From contig CAYUIQ010000011.1 of NCBI GenBank assembly GCA_964444795.1, forward strand, positions 1 through 64,000: DNA of 64,000 bases, read 5' to 3'. The DNA is from JABMRP01 sp964444795. Its GTDB lineage: Bacteria; Planctomycetota; Planctomycetia; Pirellulales; Thermoguttaceae. Every line of letters starts with the position of its first letter. Position 1 is the stretch's first letter. Shown here piece by piece: positions 35,908 to 45,008 of this stretch. The position numbers were made by a program, and so were the translations under genes. Under the pieces are notes generated by a model. The model did no database searches and was not told the origin of the DNA. It saw nothing but the letters and a program-made list of their open reading frames with translations.

Positions 35908-36585
35908 TCACGACTCGGCCAGCAGCACGCGAACCGCCGCTTTCACATCGCGATGCGTGCTGACGGCGTACTCCAGGTCGAGGTAACGAATTCGACCTTC
36001 GGGATCGAGCACGTAGGTTCGGGATAATTGTTCGGTGGCAACCGCGGCGAAAAACGCGCCGTCGGGATCCAGCAGGTTGACGAAACCGACCCCCGCGTCG
36101 ATTTGCTTGCGAGCCTCTTCGGCCGTCTCGCCCGTGTTGATGCCGATAATGGCGATGCCCTCGGTATCTTCGGGCTTGCCCACGTCATCGCGAATGAACG
36201 TCAACTCTTCCAACGACCGTTTACTCTTGCTACTCCAAAAGAAAACGACCGTGCCCTTGGCGCCGAGGTGGTCTTTCAGTGTCACCGGATTGCCCGACAG
36301 ATCGACCAGCGGGGCCATCGGCATCAGGTCGCCGTCCAGCACGCGGCAGGTCGACCTATGTTCGTCGCTCAGATTCGTCTTGGGCATCTCGGCGGCCGGG
36401 GGAACGGGGGCGTCCGGCCACGGTTCCTTGGGCGGGAGCGGGCGGGGGTCGCCTTGACCGGCTCTCTTGCTCTCCGCCGGTTCGCCGGACGAAGACGACT
36501 CGCTGGAATCGCCACCACAGCCGAGACACGCCACAGTGAGGCTGATGGCGACCGCGAGAATCCAATATCGAGAAGGTTGCCGCAT
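35908..36585 (-). CDS. Redoxin-fold lipoprotein lacking catalytic cysteines
   Basis: A 225-residue exported lipoprotein. The signal peptide ends in a cysteine-containing lipobox (TVACLGCG, Cys20 or Cys23), followed by a Ser/Pro-rich linker (about 25-70). The rest has the AhpC/TSA-TlpA thioredoxin-like pattern: PLVDLSGNPVTLKDHLG, GTVVFFW, IIGINTGE and RTYVLDPEGRIRY. At the position of the active-site CxxC the sequence is FFWSSKSKRS (115-124), with no cysteine at all, so thiol redox activity is unlikely. It may bind or stabilise other proteins. Its 3' end abuts the palindromic repeat region. Confidence 0.78.
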   Translation of the reverse strand: MRQPSRYWILAVAISLTVACLGCGGDSSESSSSGEPAESKRAGQGDPRPLPPKEPWPDAPVPPAAEMPKTNLSDEHRSTCRVLDGDLMPMAPLVDLSGNPVTLKDHLGAKGTVVFFWSSKSKRSLEELTFIRDDVGKPEDTEGIAIIGINTGETAEEARKQIDAGVGFVNLLDPDGAFFAAVATEQLSRTYVLDPEGRIRYLDLEYAVSTHRDVKAAVRVLLAES

Positions 36586-36656
36586 GGGATTTCGTGCTCC
36601 TTAATACGCTAACCGAGGAATAAGCCCCTACAGTTTCCCGCTTGCCGCCGCGGGGG

Positions 36657-38423
36657 TCAAGTCTTGGCCTTGATTCCCAGTTCCTGCAACTGCCGCGAGC
36701 CCACCTGGCCGGGAGCGCCGGTCATCAGGTCGGTCGCTCGTTGGGTCTTGGGGAAGGCGATGCAATCGCGAATGCTGTCCAAACGGGCAAAGAGCATCAC
36801 CCAGCGGTCGATCCCCAGGGCAATCCCCGCGTGCGGCGGGGCTCCATACTGGAGGGCTTCCAAGAGAAACCCGAACCGCTCGGCGGCCGTTTGCTCGTCG
36901 ATTCCCAGCAATGTGAACACTTCCCGCTGCAACTTCTGGTCGTGGATTCGGACCGTGCCGCCACCGGCTTCGGCGCCGTTGATCACCAGATCGTAGGCCT
37001 GAGCCCTAACCTTACCCGGCTCGGCGGCCAGCAGGTCCAGGTCTTGCGGCCGGGGGGCGGTGAAGGGGTGGTGCATCGCCGCCCAGCCGTCGGACTCTTC
37101 GTCCGGGGCAAACATGGGGAATTCCACAACCCAGGAGAAGTTCATCTCCTTGGGGTCGTAAAGCTCCAACTCCGCGGCCAACCGGCGACGCAAGCCCGAG
37201 AGGACCCGGCAGGTCGTGTCGAAATCGGCCGAGGCAAACAGCAGCAGATCGCCCGGCGCCGCATCCATCCGCTGGGCAATGCTCTGGAGTGTCTCGGGGG
37301 TGAAATTCTTCGCAATCGGCGAGGCCAGTGTGCCGGACTCATCGACCTTGAACCAGGCCAATCCCTTGGCCCCGAAGTCCTGCACGACGAAGTCGGTCAG
37401 TTCGTCGATACCCTTTCGGGAATACTTCGACGCGGCCCCTTTGGCGTTGATGCCGCGAACCCGGCCGCCCGAGGTGGCCGGACCGCTGAACACGCGAAAC
37501 TTGCACTCGGCGGCCAGATCGGTCAGATCGACCAGCTCCATACCGTATCGCAGATCGGGTGCGTCGTGGCCGAATCGTTCCATGGCTTCGTCGTAAGTCA
37601 TCCGCGGCAGGGGCAAGGAAACCTCGAGCCCCAGCACGTCCTTGGCCAATCGGGCGACCAGACCGTCGATCACCCCGATGATGTCGTCGCCGTCGACCAT
37701 GGCCATTTCCACGTCCAACTGTGTGAACTCCGGCTGCCGGTCGGCGCGGAGATCCTCGTCGCGGAAACACCGGGCGACCTGCACGTAGCGGTCGTAGCCG
37801 GCAATCATCAGAATCTGCTTGTAGAGTTGCGGCGACTGAGGCAGTGCGTAAAACGTACCCGGCTGCACCCGGCTGGGCACCAGATAATCGCGGGCGCCTT
37901 CCGGCGTGCTACGGCCCAGCACGGGGGTCTCCACCTCGATGAAATCCAGCGCGTCGAAGTAGTCGCGCATCCCCTTGATTATGCGATGACGCAGGACCAT
38001 GGTCTCCTGCATCTGGGGACGGCGCAGATCGAGATAGCGGTATTTCAACCGCAAGTCCTCGCCGGGGAGATCCGCCCCCGTCGGCTGAAATGGCGGCGTG
38101 ACGCAGGCGTTGAGCACCTCGACCCCGTTGGCCCGGACTTCAACCCCCCCAGTCGCGAGCTTCGGGTTGACCGTACCCTCGGGCCGTGCAGCCACGGTGC
38201 CCGTGACGGCCACGACATACTCCGAGCGGAGCGAACGGCCCGTTTCCCGAGTCTTCTCGTCGGTTTGGGGGGAAAAAACGACCTGCACCTTGCCGTACCG
38301 ATCGCGGAGGTCGACGAACAGCCCCCCGCCGTGATCCCGGTAGGTATCGACCCACCCGCAGACGGTAACCTGTTGGCCAATGTGTTCGGGGCGAAGCTGC
38401 CCACATGTGTGCGTCCGGAGCAA
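36657..38423 (-). CDS. aspS: Aspartyl-tRNA synthetase
   Basis: Class II synthetase charging tRNA with aspartate. The 588-residue length and the order of domains fit the bacterial type: an OB-fold anticodon domain (GWVDTYRDHGG), class II motif 2 (CFRDEDLRADRQPEFTQLD), the bacterial GAD insertion (about 280-410) and motif 3 (GIALGIDRWVML). Whether it discriminates Asp from Asn tRNA cannot be told by eye. It is a single gene on the minus strand. Confidence 0.98.
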   Translation of the reverse strand: MLRTHTCGQLRPEHIGQQVTVCGWVDTYRDHGGGLFVDLRDRYGKVQVVFSPQTDEKTRETGRSLRSEYVVAVTGTVAARPEGTVNPKLATGGVEVRANGVEVLNACVTPPFQPTGADLPGEDLRLKYRYLDLRRPQMQETMVLRHRIIKGMRDYFDALDFIEVETPVLGRSTPEGARDYLVPSRVQPGTFYALPQSPQLYKQILMIAGYDRYVQVARCFRDEDLRADRQPEFTQLDVEMAMVDGDDIIGVIDGLVARLAKDVLGLEVSLPLPRMTYDEAMERFGHDAPDLRYGMELVDLTDLAAECKFRVFSGPATSGGRVRGINAKGAASKYSRKGIDELTDFVVQDFGAKGLAWFKVDESGTLASPIAKNFTPETLQSIAQRMDAAPGDLLLFASADFDTTCRVLSGLRRRLAAELELYDPKEMNFSWVVEFPMFAPDEESDGWAAMHHPFTAPRPQDLDLLAAEPGKVRAQAYDLVINGAEAGGGTVRIHDQKLQREVFTLLGIDEQTAAERFGFLLEALQYGAPPHAGIALGIDRWVMLFARLDSIRDCIAFPKTQRATDLMTGAPGQVGSRQLQELGIKAKT

Positions 38424-38517
38424 TGGATGGTCCTCAATTTAGGCCGCCGGTGTTCTCTATTCGCAAAACTCTTTATTCTAGACGACATTTCCCCCGGCGC
38501 ATAGGTTGGCCGGGATC

Positions 38518-38558
38518 GCCGCTTAGCCACTCGTACGGGGGGGTTCGTGGCTTACGGC
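38518..38558. repeat. Hairpin repeat upstream of small gene
   Basis: Near-inverted repeat GCCGCTTAGCCAC (38518-38530) with GTGGCTTACGGC (38547-38558) around a G-rich loop. It lies between aspS and the 81-residue gene and may be a dispersed element. Confidence 0.6.
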
Positions 38559-38680
38559 ATGGCATATCGATCCACTTCGAGTTCCTCTGGACACGTGCCC
38601 GGCAAGTTGGTACGCTCCTGCCCCATTTTCAAAATACCTCGGCTGCGGCCGGGGTGGTGAACTCGAAGGAGATCGAGCCG

Positions 38681-38926
38681 ATGAACGTCAATTTCTTTTC
38701 GTGGATGCGCGAGGGAGTCAAGCAGTCTGTCCTGTTGGGGGTTTCTGACGCTGTGGAGCAGATCGGTGTCCCCGCCGAAGAGGGTGACGGCAATCAGAGA
38801 TTGCTCGAGGTACTTCGCACGGGCAATACGGACGCGCCGGCCAAGAAGATAACCGGCACGACGAAACGGAAGAAACTCGGCCGCTCGCTGAAACAGATCC
38901 AGGGCGGTTTGCCCAAAGCCGCCTGA
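38681..38926 (+). CDS. Small protein of 81 residues, unknown function
   Basis: I do not recognise a named family. The protein begins MNVNFFSWMREGVKQSVLLG, followed by VSDAVEQIG and a basic C-terminus (KRKKLGRSLKQIQGG). It has no signal peptide or membrane helix and could bind nucleic acid or a membrane surface. It is convincing as a gene because AAGGAG stands just before ATG 38681 and a strong terminator follows the stop by about 27 bases, giving a self-contained transcription unit. The frame extending upstream to 38405 lacks coding character. Confidence 0.72.
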   Translation: MNVNFFSWMREGVKQSVLLGVSDAVEQIGVPAEEGDGNQRLLEVLRTGNTDAPAKKITGTTKRKKLGRSLKQIQGGLPKAA

Positions 38927-38952
38927 GTATCGTCCACGTCCGTCTCCATCCG

Positions 38953-38989
38953 CCCCTTCTCTCGATCAGCCGAGAGAAGGGGTTTTTTT
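38953..38989 (+). terminator. Rho-independent terminator
   Basis: A 12-bp perfect stem, CCCCTTCTCTCG (38953-38964) with CGAGAGAAGGGG (38971-38982), loop ATCAGC, followed by seven T residues. It terminates the 81-residue gene. Confidence 0.95.
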
Positions 38990-39168
38990 GTTGCCCGTGC
39001 GGTCTGCTCCGCCGATCGCCCCATGACGCTGGCGGACTGGGTGGAAATCAGGGTAAAACCTTGACAAGCGGTAACCCGTCGCGTAAGTTCAGCGGCCAGA
39101 CGGGGATTGGAATCGCTTGCATGCGTTACCATTCGCATATTCCTCGCAAATTGCCGAGAGACCCGTCC

Positions 39169-39405
39169 ATGACCATACAACTGACCTTTTTCCGCTCGCT
39201 GCTGCTTTTCGTGATCTACACGCGCTATGCGGATCTGGCGTTTTTCCACGGCAAGACGTTGCGGCCGGTCATGGCCCGCAACAAGACCTTTCTCGACCAT
39301 CAGGCTATCCGCAACGTCAAGGGGATCGGGTTGAAGAAACTGGGGCAAATCGATCCCTACCTGGTTCCCATGCTCCAGGTCAACGCCCTGGCCGGCGGTG
39401 ACTGA
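39169..39405 (+). pseudogene. Truncated, internally deleted copy of the 41722 glycosidase gene 5' end
   Basis: This 78-codon frame is a scrambled relic. Its first 16 codons match the signal peptide start of the glycosidase gene at 41722 (MTIQ..FFR.LLLF), and codons 17-41 match a later stretch of it (TRYA.LAFFHGKTL.PVMARNKTF), with about 160 bp missing in frame between the two. The tail (QAIRNVKGIGLKKLGQIDPYL) does not match and resembles a helix-hairpin-helix end. DNA identity is high across both blocks. It is probably not functional, though it remains open and is followed by genes on the same strand. Confidence 0.75.
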
Positions 39406-39443
39406 CACTCGATTTGTCGCCCCATTTCTCGGAGAGCCTAGCC

Positions 39444-40817
39444 ATGAATTCGCTTGTCCGCCTCGTTCTGCTCGGTATTGGTCTGATGCTGGGCCTGTCG
39501 AGCGTCACGGAGGCCGATGAGGTCGTGGGCCGAGTCGTCGATTTTAGGAACGCCGGCTACATTGGCGTGCTGGGAAAGCAGGACGGCCGGACGGTTTTAC
39601 TCTACGCGCGGCTGAAGGAGGTGGCTTGTCCCAGCACGGAGCAGAAACGGAAACGGGACACGATGATGCAAGGCGACGACGACCAGCGGCAGGGCAGGGC
39701 GGCAAACGATTTTACCCGGGGGCTCATCGGCGAGCAGACCGTTACCGTCCATTTCGACCGGCTTGAGCCGGACGGCATTTCTTGCTTCGCCCGGGTGACG
39801 CTCGAAGACGGCCGCGACGTCGGCCGTGAGCTTCTCAAGGCGGGCTTGGGATGGCTTCGGGACCCACACAATGCCGACGCCGAACTCGTTGCCCTGCAGT
39901 CCGAGGCCCGCCGCGGCGGCGAAGGTATCTGGTCCGAAAAGTGGTACAGGGACCTAGGCCCGTTATGGTGGAGAATTCTCTGCGGTATCGGCATCCTCTT
40001 CTTGCTGCTCTTGGCATTGGTGTTGCTGCCGATGCTGGGAGAGTTGCTGCTCCTCGCCGTAGTCTGGCCAATTTCGCTTATCTCTGGCGGGAAAGAGGGC
40101 GAGTCAGCCAGTTCGCCAGCGGCCGAGCCGGTGCGTCAGGCGCCGGCCAGAGACTCCAAGCGGGAAATCGAGAGATTGAAAATGGCGGCGCTGGCCGACG
40201 CCCAGGAGTACAAAGGGAGCCAGTCCGCCGAGGAGGTCCAGTCGGCGCTGGCATCCTATCAGCAGGCGGTAAAGCACTATGCCGAGCGGATTATGGCAAG
40301 CAATGCGTCCGACGACGATCTCGATGTAGTCTGGCGCGAGCTGATTTCCGCCGTCGAGACGGCCCCCGGCAACGCATGGCTCTTCGACCGCTGTTTGCAG
40401 TTGCTCGGGCAGGTCGGCGGCAGCGTGCAGGAGAGCCACCCCGAGTGGTCCCAACAGTGCCAGAGTGAGTTGGGCCAGCGCTGGCCGGAAATGCTCGACT
40501 CTTTCGAGAAGTGTCGCTCGGCACGGAAGGGCGGGAGGATCGGTCTCCTGGACCACATCGGCCGCCAGTCGGGCGGACACCTGCCGACGTTGCCGCAGGG
40601 CCAAGTGGAGCGAGCCCGCCAAGCGGCACGCCAAAAGGCGTTGGCGGCCGTGCAAGCCTGCCGGACGAACCCCGAGGCGTGGTTCCAGTTGAGCTATCAG
40701 TTCTTCGCCTCCGGCGAAGAGGCGTATTCCAAAGAGTTGGACGAGGTTGTCGACGCACTGAAAGAAGCGCAAGGCGCCTCGCTTGGCACCGTGGACGATT
40801 CCGGCGAGGAGGCGTAA
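39444..40817 (+). CDS. SNase-like membrane protein
   Basis: A 457-residue protein with a signal or first hydrophobic segment (5-24), a domain resembling staphylococcal nuclease (about 25-168: EVVGRVVDFR, LLYARLKEVACPSTEQ, ARVTLEDGRDVGRELLKAGLGWL, EARRGGEGIWS) and strong membrane helices at about 176-214. A cytoplasmic helical region of unknown type follows. The residues expected at SNase catalytic positions are not clear; the usual DRYGR is replaced by DGISCFAR, so nuclease activity is doubtful. GGAGAG precedes ATG 39444. The next gene starts 3 bases after its stop, forming an operon. Confidence 0.68.
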   Translation: MNSLVRLVLLGIGLMLGLSSVTEADEVVGRVVDFRNAGYIGVLGKQDGRTVLLYARLKEVACPSTEQKRKRDTMMQGDDDQRQGRAANDFTRGLIGEQTVTVHFDRLEPDGISCFARVTLEDGRDVGRELLKAGLGWLRDPHNADAELVALQSEARRGGEGIWSEKWYRDLGPLWWRILCGIGILFLLLLALVLLPMLGELLLLAVVWPISLISGGKEGESASSPAAEPVRQAPARDSKREIERLKMAALADAQEYKGSQSAEEVQSALASYQQAVKHYAERIMASNASDDDLDVVWRELISAVETAPGNAWLFDRCLQLLGQVGGSVQESHPEWSQQCQSELGQRWPEMLDSFEKCRSARKGGRIGLLDHIGRQSGGHLPTLPQGQVERARQAARQKALAAVQACRTNPEAWFQLSYQFFASGEEAYSKELDEVVDALKEAQGASLGTVDDSGEEA

Positions 40818-40820
40818 CCC

Positions 40821-41702
40821 ATGCCAGACTGCGGCATCTGCGAGAAATCGTTCGACTCATCCTCCTCCAAGATCCGGCAATGGACTCCCCGGGAGTTGTC
40901 GGCTCGGGCTCCGATCGTGCGCGACATGAACGTGGCGGCAATGTACGCCATGGCCGTCAGCGTCATTCGATTCAATAATCCGCCCGGCGCCGCCGACCAG
41001 CCGGTGGAATGGATTTGCGCGTCGTGCATGAAACGGTGCTTCACGGGCGCCGCGAAACCGACCCGACGCGCCGCCGCCGAATCGGGAGGGTTCGAGGCCC
41101 GGAAGACTTCGGGTAAGTCGAGAATGAAGCTCGTGATCGTGGCCTGCCTGAGTGCGCTGGCCCTGTTGTTGATCTATTTCCTTCGGCCGTCCGCGACGGA
41201 TCGCGATACCTTCTCAGAGCTTTTGGAGGAGATGCCCGACGCGGCCGGTCCCGTCGAGCACGTCGAGGTCACCAAGCTCCAATGGGAGGTGCAACGCCCC
41301 TCGGATCTTCCCCTGGGGCTGGTGCCGAGTATCGTTGACGTCGGCGATGCCCCGCCGGTCGTTCCCGCGGGGAGTCGAGTCAGGCTGATCGTGGAGATGG
41401 AACCTAGCTACGGGTGTGTTTACTTGGTGGAGTCCGAAGGTAAGCTGTCCTCGGCCGATTGGATCGACGGACCAGGCTCCGGTCCTTACCGCCACCTTGT
41501 TCTCGAAAAACCGGGGGACTGGTCGTGGGACCTGCTCTTGAGCCCCGGGCGTCTCGACCATTCGCACTTCGAAAAACGCGGGGACGCGAGCCGGTACGAA
41601 AGTGAATATAGCCAGGCACATCGCCAGGGATTCACGCTCCGGCGAGTGTCCCTGAAAGTGGTTCCCGTCAAGCAAGCCACGCCGGCTAACCATCCACTTT
41701 GA
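40821..41702 (+). CDS. Zinc-ribbon membrane protein of unknown function
   Basis: A 293-residue protein. Two cysteine pairs (Cys4-Cys7 in MPDCGIC and Cys66-Cys69 in WICASC) could form a cytoplasmic zinc ribbon. A transmembrane helix lies at about 102-121 (MKLVIVACLSALALLLIYFL), so the remaining 170 residues are probably outside the cytoplasm, with a beta-rich character (VEVTKLQWEVQ, AGSRVRLIVEM, DWSWDLLLSPG). No family was recognised. It begins 3 bases after the SNase-like gene and ends 19 bases before the glycosidase gene, so the three are likely co-transcribed. Confidence 0.7.
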   Translation: MPDCGICEKSFDSSSSKIRQWTPRELSARAPIVRDMNVAAMYAMAVSVIRFNNPPGAADQPVEWICASCMKRCFTGAAKPTRRAAAESGGFEARKTSGKSRMKLVIVACLSALALLLIYFLRPSATDRDTFSELLEEMPDAAGPVEHVEVTKLQWEVQRPSDLPLGLVPSIVDVGDAPPVVPAGSRVRLIVEMEPSYGCVYLVESEGKLSSADWIDGPGSGPYRHLVLEKPGDWSWDLLLSPGRLDHSHFEKRGDASRYESEYSQAHRQGFTLRRVSLKVVPVKQATPANHPL

Positions 41703-41721
41703 TCGTCAACCCAGTGGAGCC

Positions 41722-44700
41722 ATGTCCATGACCATACAACCGCCCTTTTTCCGCGCGCTGCTGCTTTTCGCGATCGGGCTCTTTTCCGCCGGCTCGCTGG
41801 GTGCCGGGGAGCCGATGTTCGATCCGTCGATTGACGGCGATGGGGAAGAATGGTGCTATGCGGCGCAGTCGACCACGGTGATCGGCCGGCCGTTTGTCCC
41901 CGAGCCGGTGCAGATCACGTATGACGGCGCCATCCACACGCGTTACGCGGAGCTGGCGTTTTTCCACGGCAAGACGCTCAAACCGGTCATGGCCCGCAAT
42001 AAGACCTTTTTCGATGGCTGGATTCCCGTGGTTGGTTACGGCTGGAAAGAGGACGGCGTCGAGCATCGTCTGGAGATCTTCAGCGCGGAGTTGCCCGAAC
42101 TCGGCACGGCGAATCTGGTGCAATTTGCCCGGCTGACGATGACCAACCCGGGCCAGTCGCCGGTCGAGGGCGTCGTGGCGGCGGGTGTCAGAGGTTCGGC
42201 CGGACATTTCCGCCTGGGCGGGGTTCGCCGGCCGGTAACTCCGGCAACGCGCTTCGCGATGCGCAATGACTGCGTGACGCGCGACGGGAAATTGGTCTAC
42301 GCGTTTTCGCCGGGGGCGGAAACCTATGCCGTGCCGGACGTGCTTTGCCGGGGCGAGTACCGCGCGATGGATCATCACGTCACCGATCGCGCCGCGACCG
42401 GACTGGCCGTTTACCGTCGAACGCTGGGGCCGGGGGAAACGTTCGACGCCGTGTTCAAGATGCCACGCGTGCCCGTGCAAGATCCCCAGCACGTCGCCGC
42501 GGTGGCGGCCGCCGATTATCAGCCGGCCAGAGACGAAACCGTCCGGTACTGGAACGACCTGTTCGGCGATTTTGAATTCGAGATCCCGGAAAAACGGGTC
42601 AACGATTCCTATCGGGCGTCGCTGGTACACTTGATCCTGGCCACCCGGATGCAGGGCGGCGGCAAGCGCCAGGGCAGCGGGCTTCCCTACGATGCGTTGT
42701 TTCTCAACGACTACATCGACATGCTCCTGGCCTACGATACGGCCGGCCTCTTCTCGCTGAGCGAGCCGAACGTCGACTGGTTGATCGGCAAGCAGCACGC
42801 ATCGGGCATGTTTATCGACGTCCACAACCGGGGCAACGACACGATCGTCACCTCGCACGGACAGGGACTTTTCGCCCTGGCCTACCACTTGGTCATGACC
42901 CGCGACCTGAAGTACGGCCGCAAGGTCTATCCGGCGATCCGCAAGGGCGCCCGGTTTATCGTCGACGACCACAAGACCAACAACGAGCACGGCCTGATTC
43001 GCTCCTCCGTTCCCTACGACGCGCCGATGGTGACCGGCTACCATACGTGCCACAATCTGTTCGCCCTGTTGGCACTTCGCACGTCGATCCGCGCGGCTCG
43101 CTTGCTCGGCGAAACCGAAGACGCCGACGCATGGGCCGAAGCCGAGGGCACGTACCGCCAGGCGATCATCCGGGCGATCGATCATACGTATCGCAAAGAG
43201 GGCTATATTCGCTCGGGGCTTTATGACTGGACCGCGGGAAGGGTGCAAGGCCACGGCCCGCCCAACAAATTCCCCAATCAAGACTGGGAAAACAATCTGC
43301 TCGTCTACCCGACGGAACTCTTAAGCGCGGATGATCCGCGAGTGGCCCGCACGCTGGCAACGATTCGGGCGCGCAAGTATCGCGAAGGCTGCATGAGTTA
43401 CCGCAACGGCATGCACGTTCACCAGTACGTGACCCTGAATCAGGCCAATCAGTATCGGGCGATCGGCGATCAGAAACATGCCCTGCTGGACCTTTACCAC
43501 GTGCTGCTGCACAACGGCTCGACGCACGAAGGGTTCGAAAATCTGGTCGTGCCGTGGTCCAATCGCACGCCTTCGGCGAATTGCCCACCGCCACACGCCT
43601 GGGCCGCGGCCAAGACGGCCCTGTTTATCCGCAATATGATGGTCTGCGAATACGGTGGACAGACCGGGCTGGATGAGCAGAGGCGAGACCTTTACCTCTA
43701 CTCGCTGATTTCACCGGCCTGGATGCAACCGGGCAAGAAGGTGGCGATCCGCAACGCGCCGACCGAGATGGGTCGAGTCTCCAGCGCGCTGAAATTCACC
43801 GAGAACGGCGCGGAGTTGGCGTTCGAGACCGATTTTCACCGGCCGCCCCGCTATCTTGTCTTCCGCATCCCGTATTCGGTCGAACTCGACGCGTTCCACT
43901 CCGACGCGACCCGAGCGTTTGAGAAGGACGGGCTGCTATTCTTCACACCGGACGTCAACCGCGCATCGATCGAGTGGCACGCGAAAGCCGGCGCCGGTGA
44001 CGGCAACTACCAGGACATCCTGAAGAGCTATCGCAGCGAGTTCGACTTGGTCGTCGCCGACGGCAACTACGATCCGGCCCGTGCCGGCAAGCCGTTTCTG
44101 CTGGCCGACGAGAAGGATCATCCGGCCGAGCCGTTGAGCTTCGATCTGGTGCGTCGCGCGTTCCTGAAGGAATACGGCCGGCGATTCGACGAGTACGTCG
44201 AGAAAGGCGGGACACCGTATCCGGTCGCACCACCGCGGCTCTACAGCGCCGCCGAGCGACAAGCCGAATTCGTCAAGCGTTTCGGGGACATTCGCCCGGG
44301 CCCCCCCGGAATCGCCGCCGGCCGCCCGACCACCGCCTCGGCGTCGCTCCCAGCGCATCCGCCCGCCCTGGCCACCGACGGCAACGCCTGGGACCTGCAA
44401 TCGAGTTGGCAGACCGATCCCTACCCGGCCTCATTGACCGTCGACCTCGAAGAGGTGCATACCCTGAACGGCGTTCATGTCTGGCCCTACTGGGGTATGG
44501 AGCGATATTACCGGTACACGGTTGAGGTTTCCCCGGACGGCCAAACCTGGAAGCAGGTGGGCGACATGAGCAAGAACAGCACCCCTTCAACGCCCAAAGG
44601 CGACCGCTTCGAATTCGACGCGATCGAGGCGCGTTACATCCGCGTGAATATGCTGTACCATAACCTCAACAAGGGCGTACACGTCGTCGAAGTCAAGGCA

Positions 44701-44736
44701 TACGCGCATCGACCTCGTGGTCGCGTTGATCCGTAG
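41722..44736 (+). CDS. Large exported six-hairpin glycosidase-like protein with C-terminal F5/8-type domain
   Basis: A 1004-residue exported protein. The signal peptide ends near residue 27. A beta-sandwich N-terminal domain (about 50-260) is followed by an (alpha/alpha) barrel-type catalytic region (about 290-680), with GSGLPYDALFLNDYIDMLLAYDT, NNLLVYPTELL and DLYLYSLISPAW. The C-terminal 140 residues form a discoidin/F5-8-type carbohydrate-binding domain (YPASLTVDLEEVHTLNGVHV, VSPDGQTWKQVGDM). The GH family is not certain; a debranching or unsaturated-sugar enzyme is likely. Its 5' end is duplicated in scrambled form at 39169-39405. Confidence 0.8.
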   Translation: MSMTIQPPFFRALLLFAIGLFSAGSLGAGEPMFDPSIDGDGEEWCYAAQSTTVIGRPFVPEPVQITYDGAIHTRYAELAFFHGKTLKPVMARNKTFFDGWIPVVGYGWKEDGVEHRLEIFSAELPELGTANLVQFARLTMTNPGQSPVEGVVAAGVRGSAGHFRLGGVRRPVTPATRFAMRNDCVTRDGKLVYAFSPGAETYAVPDVLCRGEYRAMDHHVTDRAATGLAVYRRTLGPGETFDAVFKMPRVPVQDPQHVAAVAAADYQPARDETVRYWNDLFGDFEFEIPEKRVNDSYRASLVHLILATRMQGGGKRQGSGLPYDALFLNDYIDMLLAYDTAGLFSLSEPNVDWLIGKQHASGMFIDVHNRGNDTIVTSHGQGLFALAYHLVMTRDLKYGRKVYPAIRKGARFIVDDHKTNNEHGLIRSSVPYDAPMVTGYHTCHNLFALLALRTSIRAARLLGETEDADAWAEAEGTYRQAIIRAIDHTYRKEGYIRSGLYDWTAGRVQGHGPPNKFPNQDWENNLLVYPTELLSADDPRVARTLATIRARKYREGCMSYRNGMHVHQYVTLNQANQYRAIGDQKHALLDLYHVLLHNGSTHEGFENLVVPWSNRTPSANCPPPHAWAAAKTALFIRNMMVCEYGGQTGLDEQRRDLYLYSLISPAWMQPGKKVAIRNAPTEMGRVSSALKFTENGAELAFETDFHRPPRYLVFRIPYSVELDAFHSDATRAFEKDGLLFFTPDVNRASIEWHAKAGAGDGNYQDILKSYRSEFDLVVADGNYDPARAGKPFLLADEKDHPAEPLSFDLVRRAFLKEYGRRFDEYVEKGGTPYPVAPPRLYSAAERQAEFVKRFGDIRPGPPGIAAGRPTTASASLPAHPPALATDGNAWDLQSSWQTDPYPASLTVDLEEVHTLNGVHVWPYWGMERYYRYTVEVSPDGQTWKQVGDMSKNSTPSTPKGDRFEFDAIEARYIRVNMLYHNLNKGVHVVEVKAYAHRPRGRVDP

Positions 44737-44792
44737 CTGAATCCGCAAGAATCGATCTGGTTCCCAGATTCGGGCGGCAAGCGGCTTGAATT

Positions 44793-45008
44793 CTATCTTC
44801 TGAAGATTTTGACCTTCACTTGGATTTTCACAACCTGCCACAACCGTGGGATAGCCCGCAAAACGTAGGATATCGAATCGAAAAGAAATCGGTAGACCCG
44901 AAACGTCGTACCACTAGTTATGAAGCCGCCGTTAATGTATTGGCCACAATGTATACACTGCGGCAATTCTTCATCTGTGAGCATCCCGCAAGATGGGCAT
45001 TCGGTCAT
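44793..45008 (-). CDS. Small zinc-ribbon protein of 71 residues
   Basis: Begins MTECPSCGMLTDEELPQCIHCG, with cysteine pairs 4/7 and 18/21 forming a classical rubredoxin-type zinc ribbon. The remainder is basic and aromatic (VYRFLFDSISYVLRAIPRLW, VKIQVKVKIFRR), perhaps a membrane-associated helix. Start ATG 45008 has only a weak GGGACGAG upstream; the longer frame to 45131 is improbable. It stands alone between two rightward genes. The fold is clear and the role unknown. Confidence 0.6.
   Translation of the reverse strand: MTECPSCGMLTDEELPQCIHCGQYINGGFITSGTTFRVYRFLFDSISYVLRAIPRLWQVVKIQVKVKIFRR

Noticed and set aside
35538..35963. Open frames crossing the composite palindromic repeat
   Set aside because: They are repeat-derived translations, running over palindromes shared with non-coding elements.
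36642..38504. A 620-codon rightward open frame opposite aspS
   Set aside because: It is antisense to a complete aspartyl-tRNA synthetase and has no protein-like pattern.
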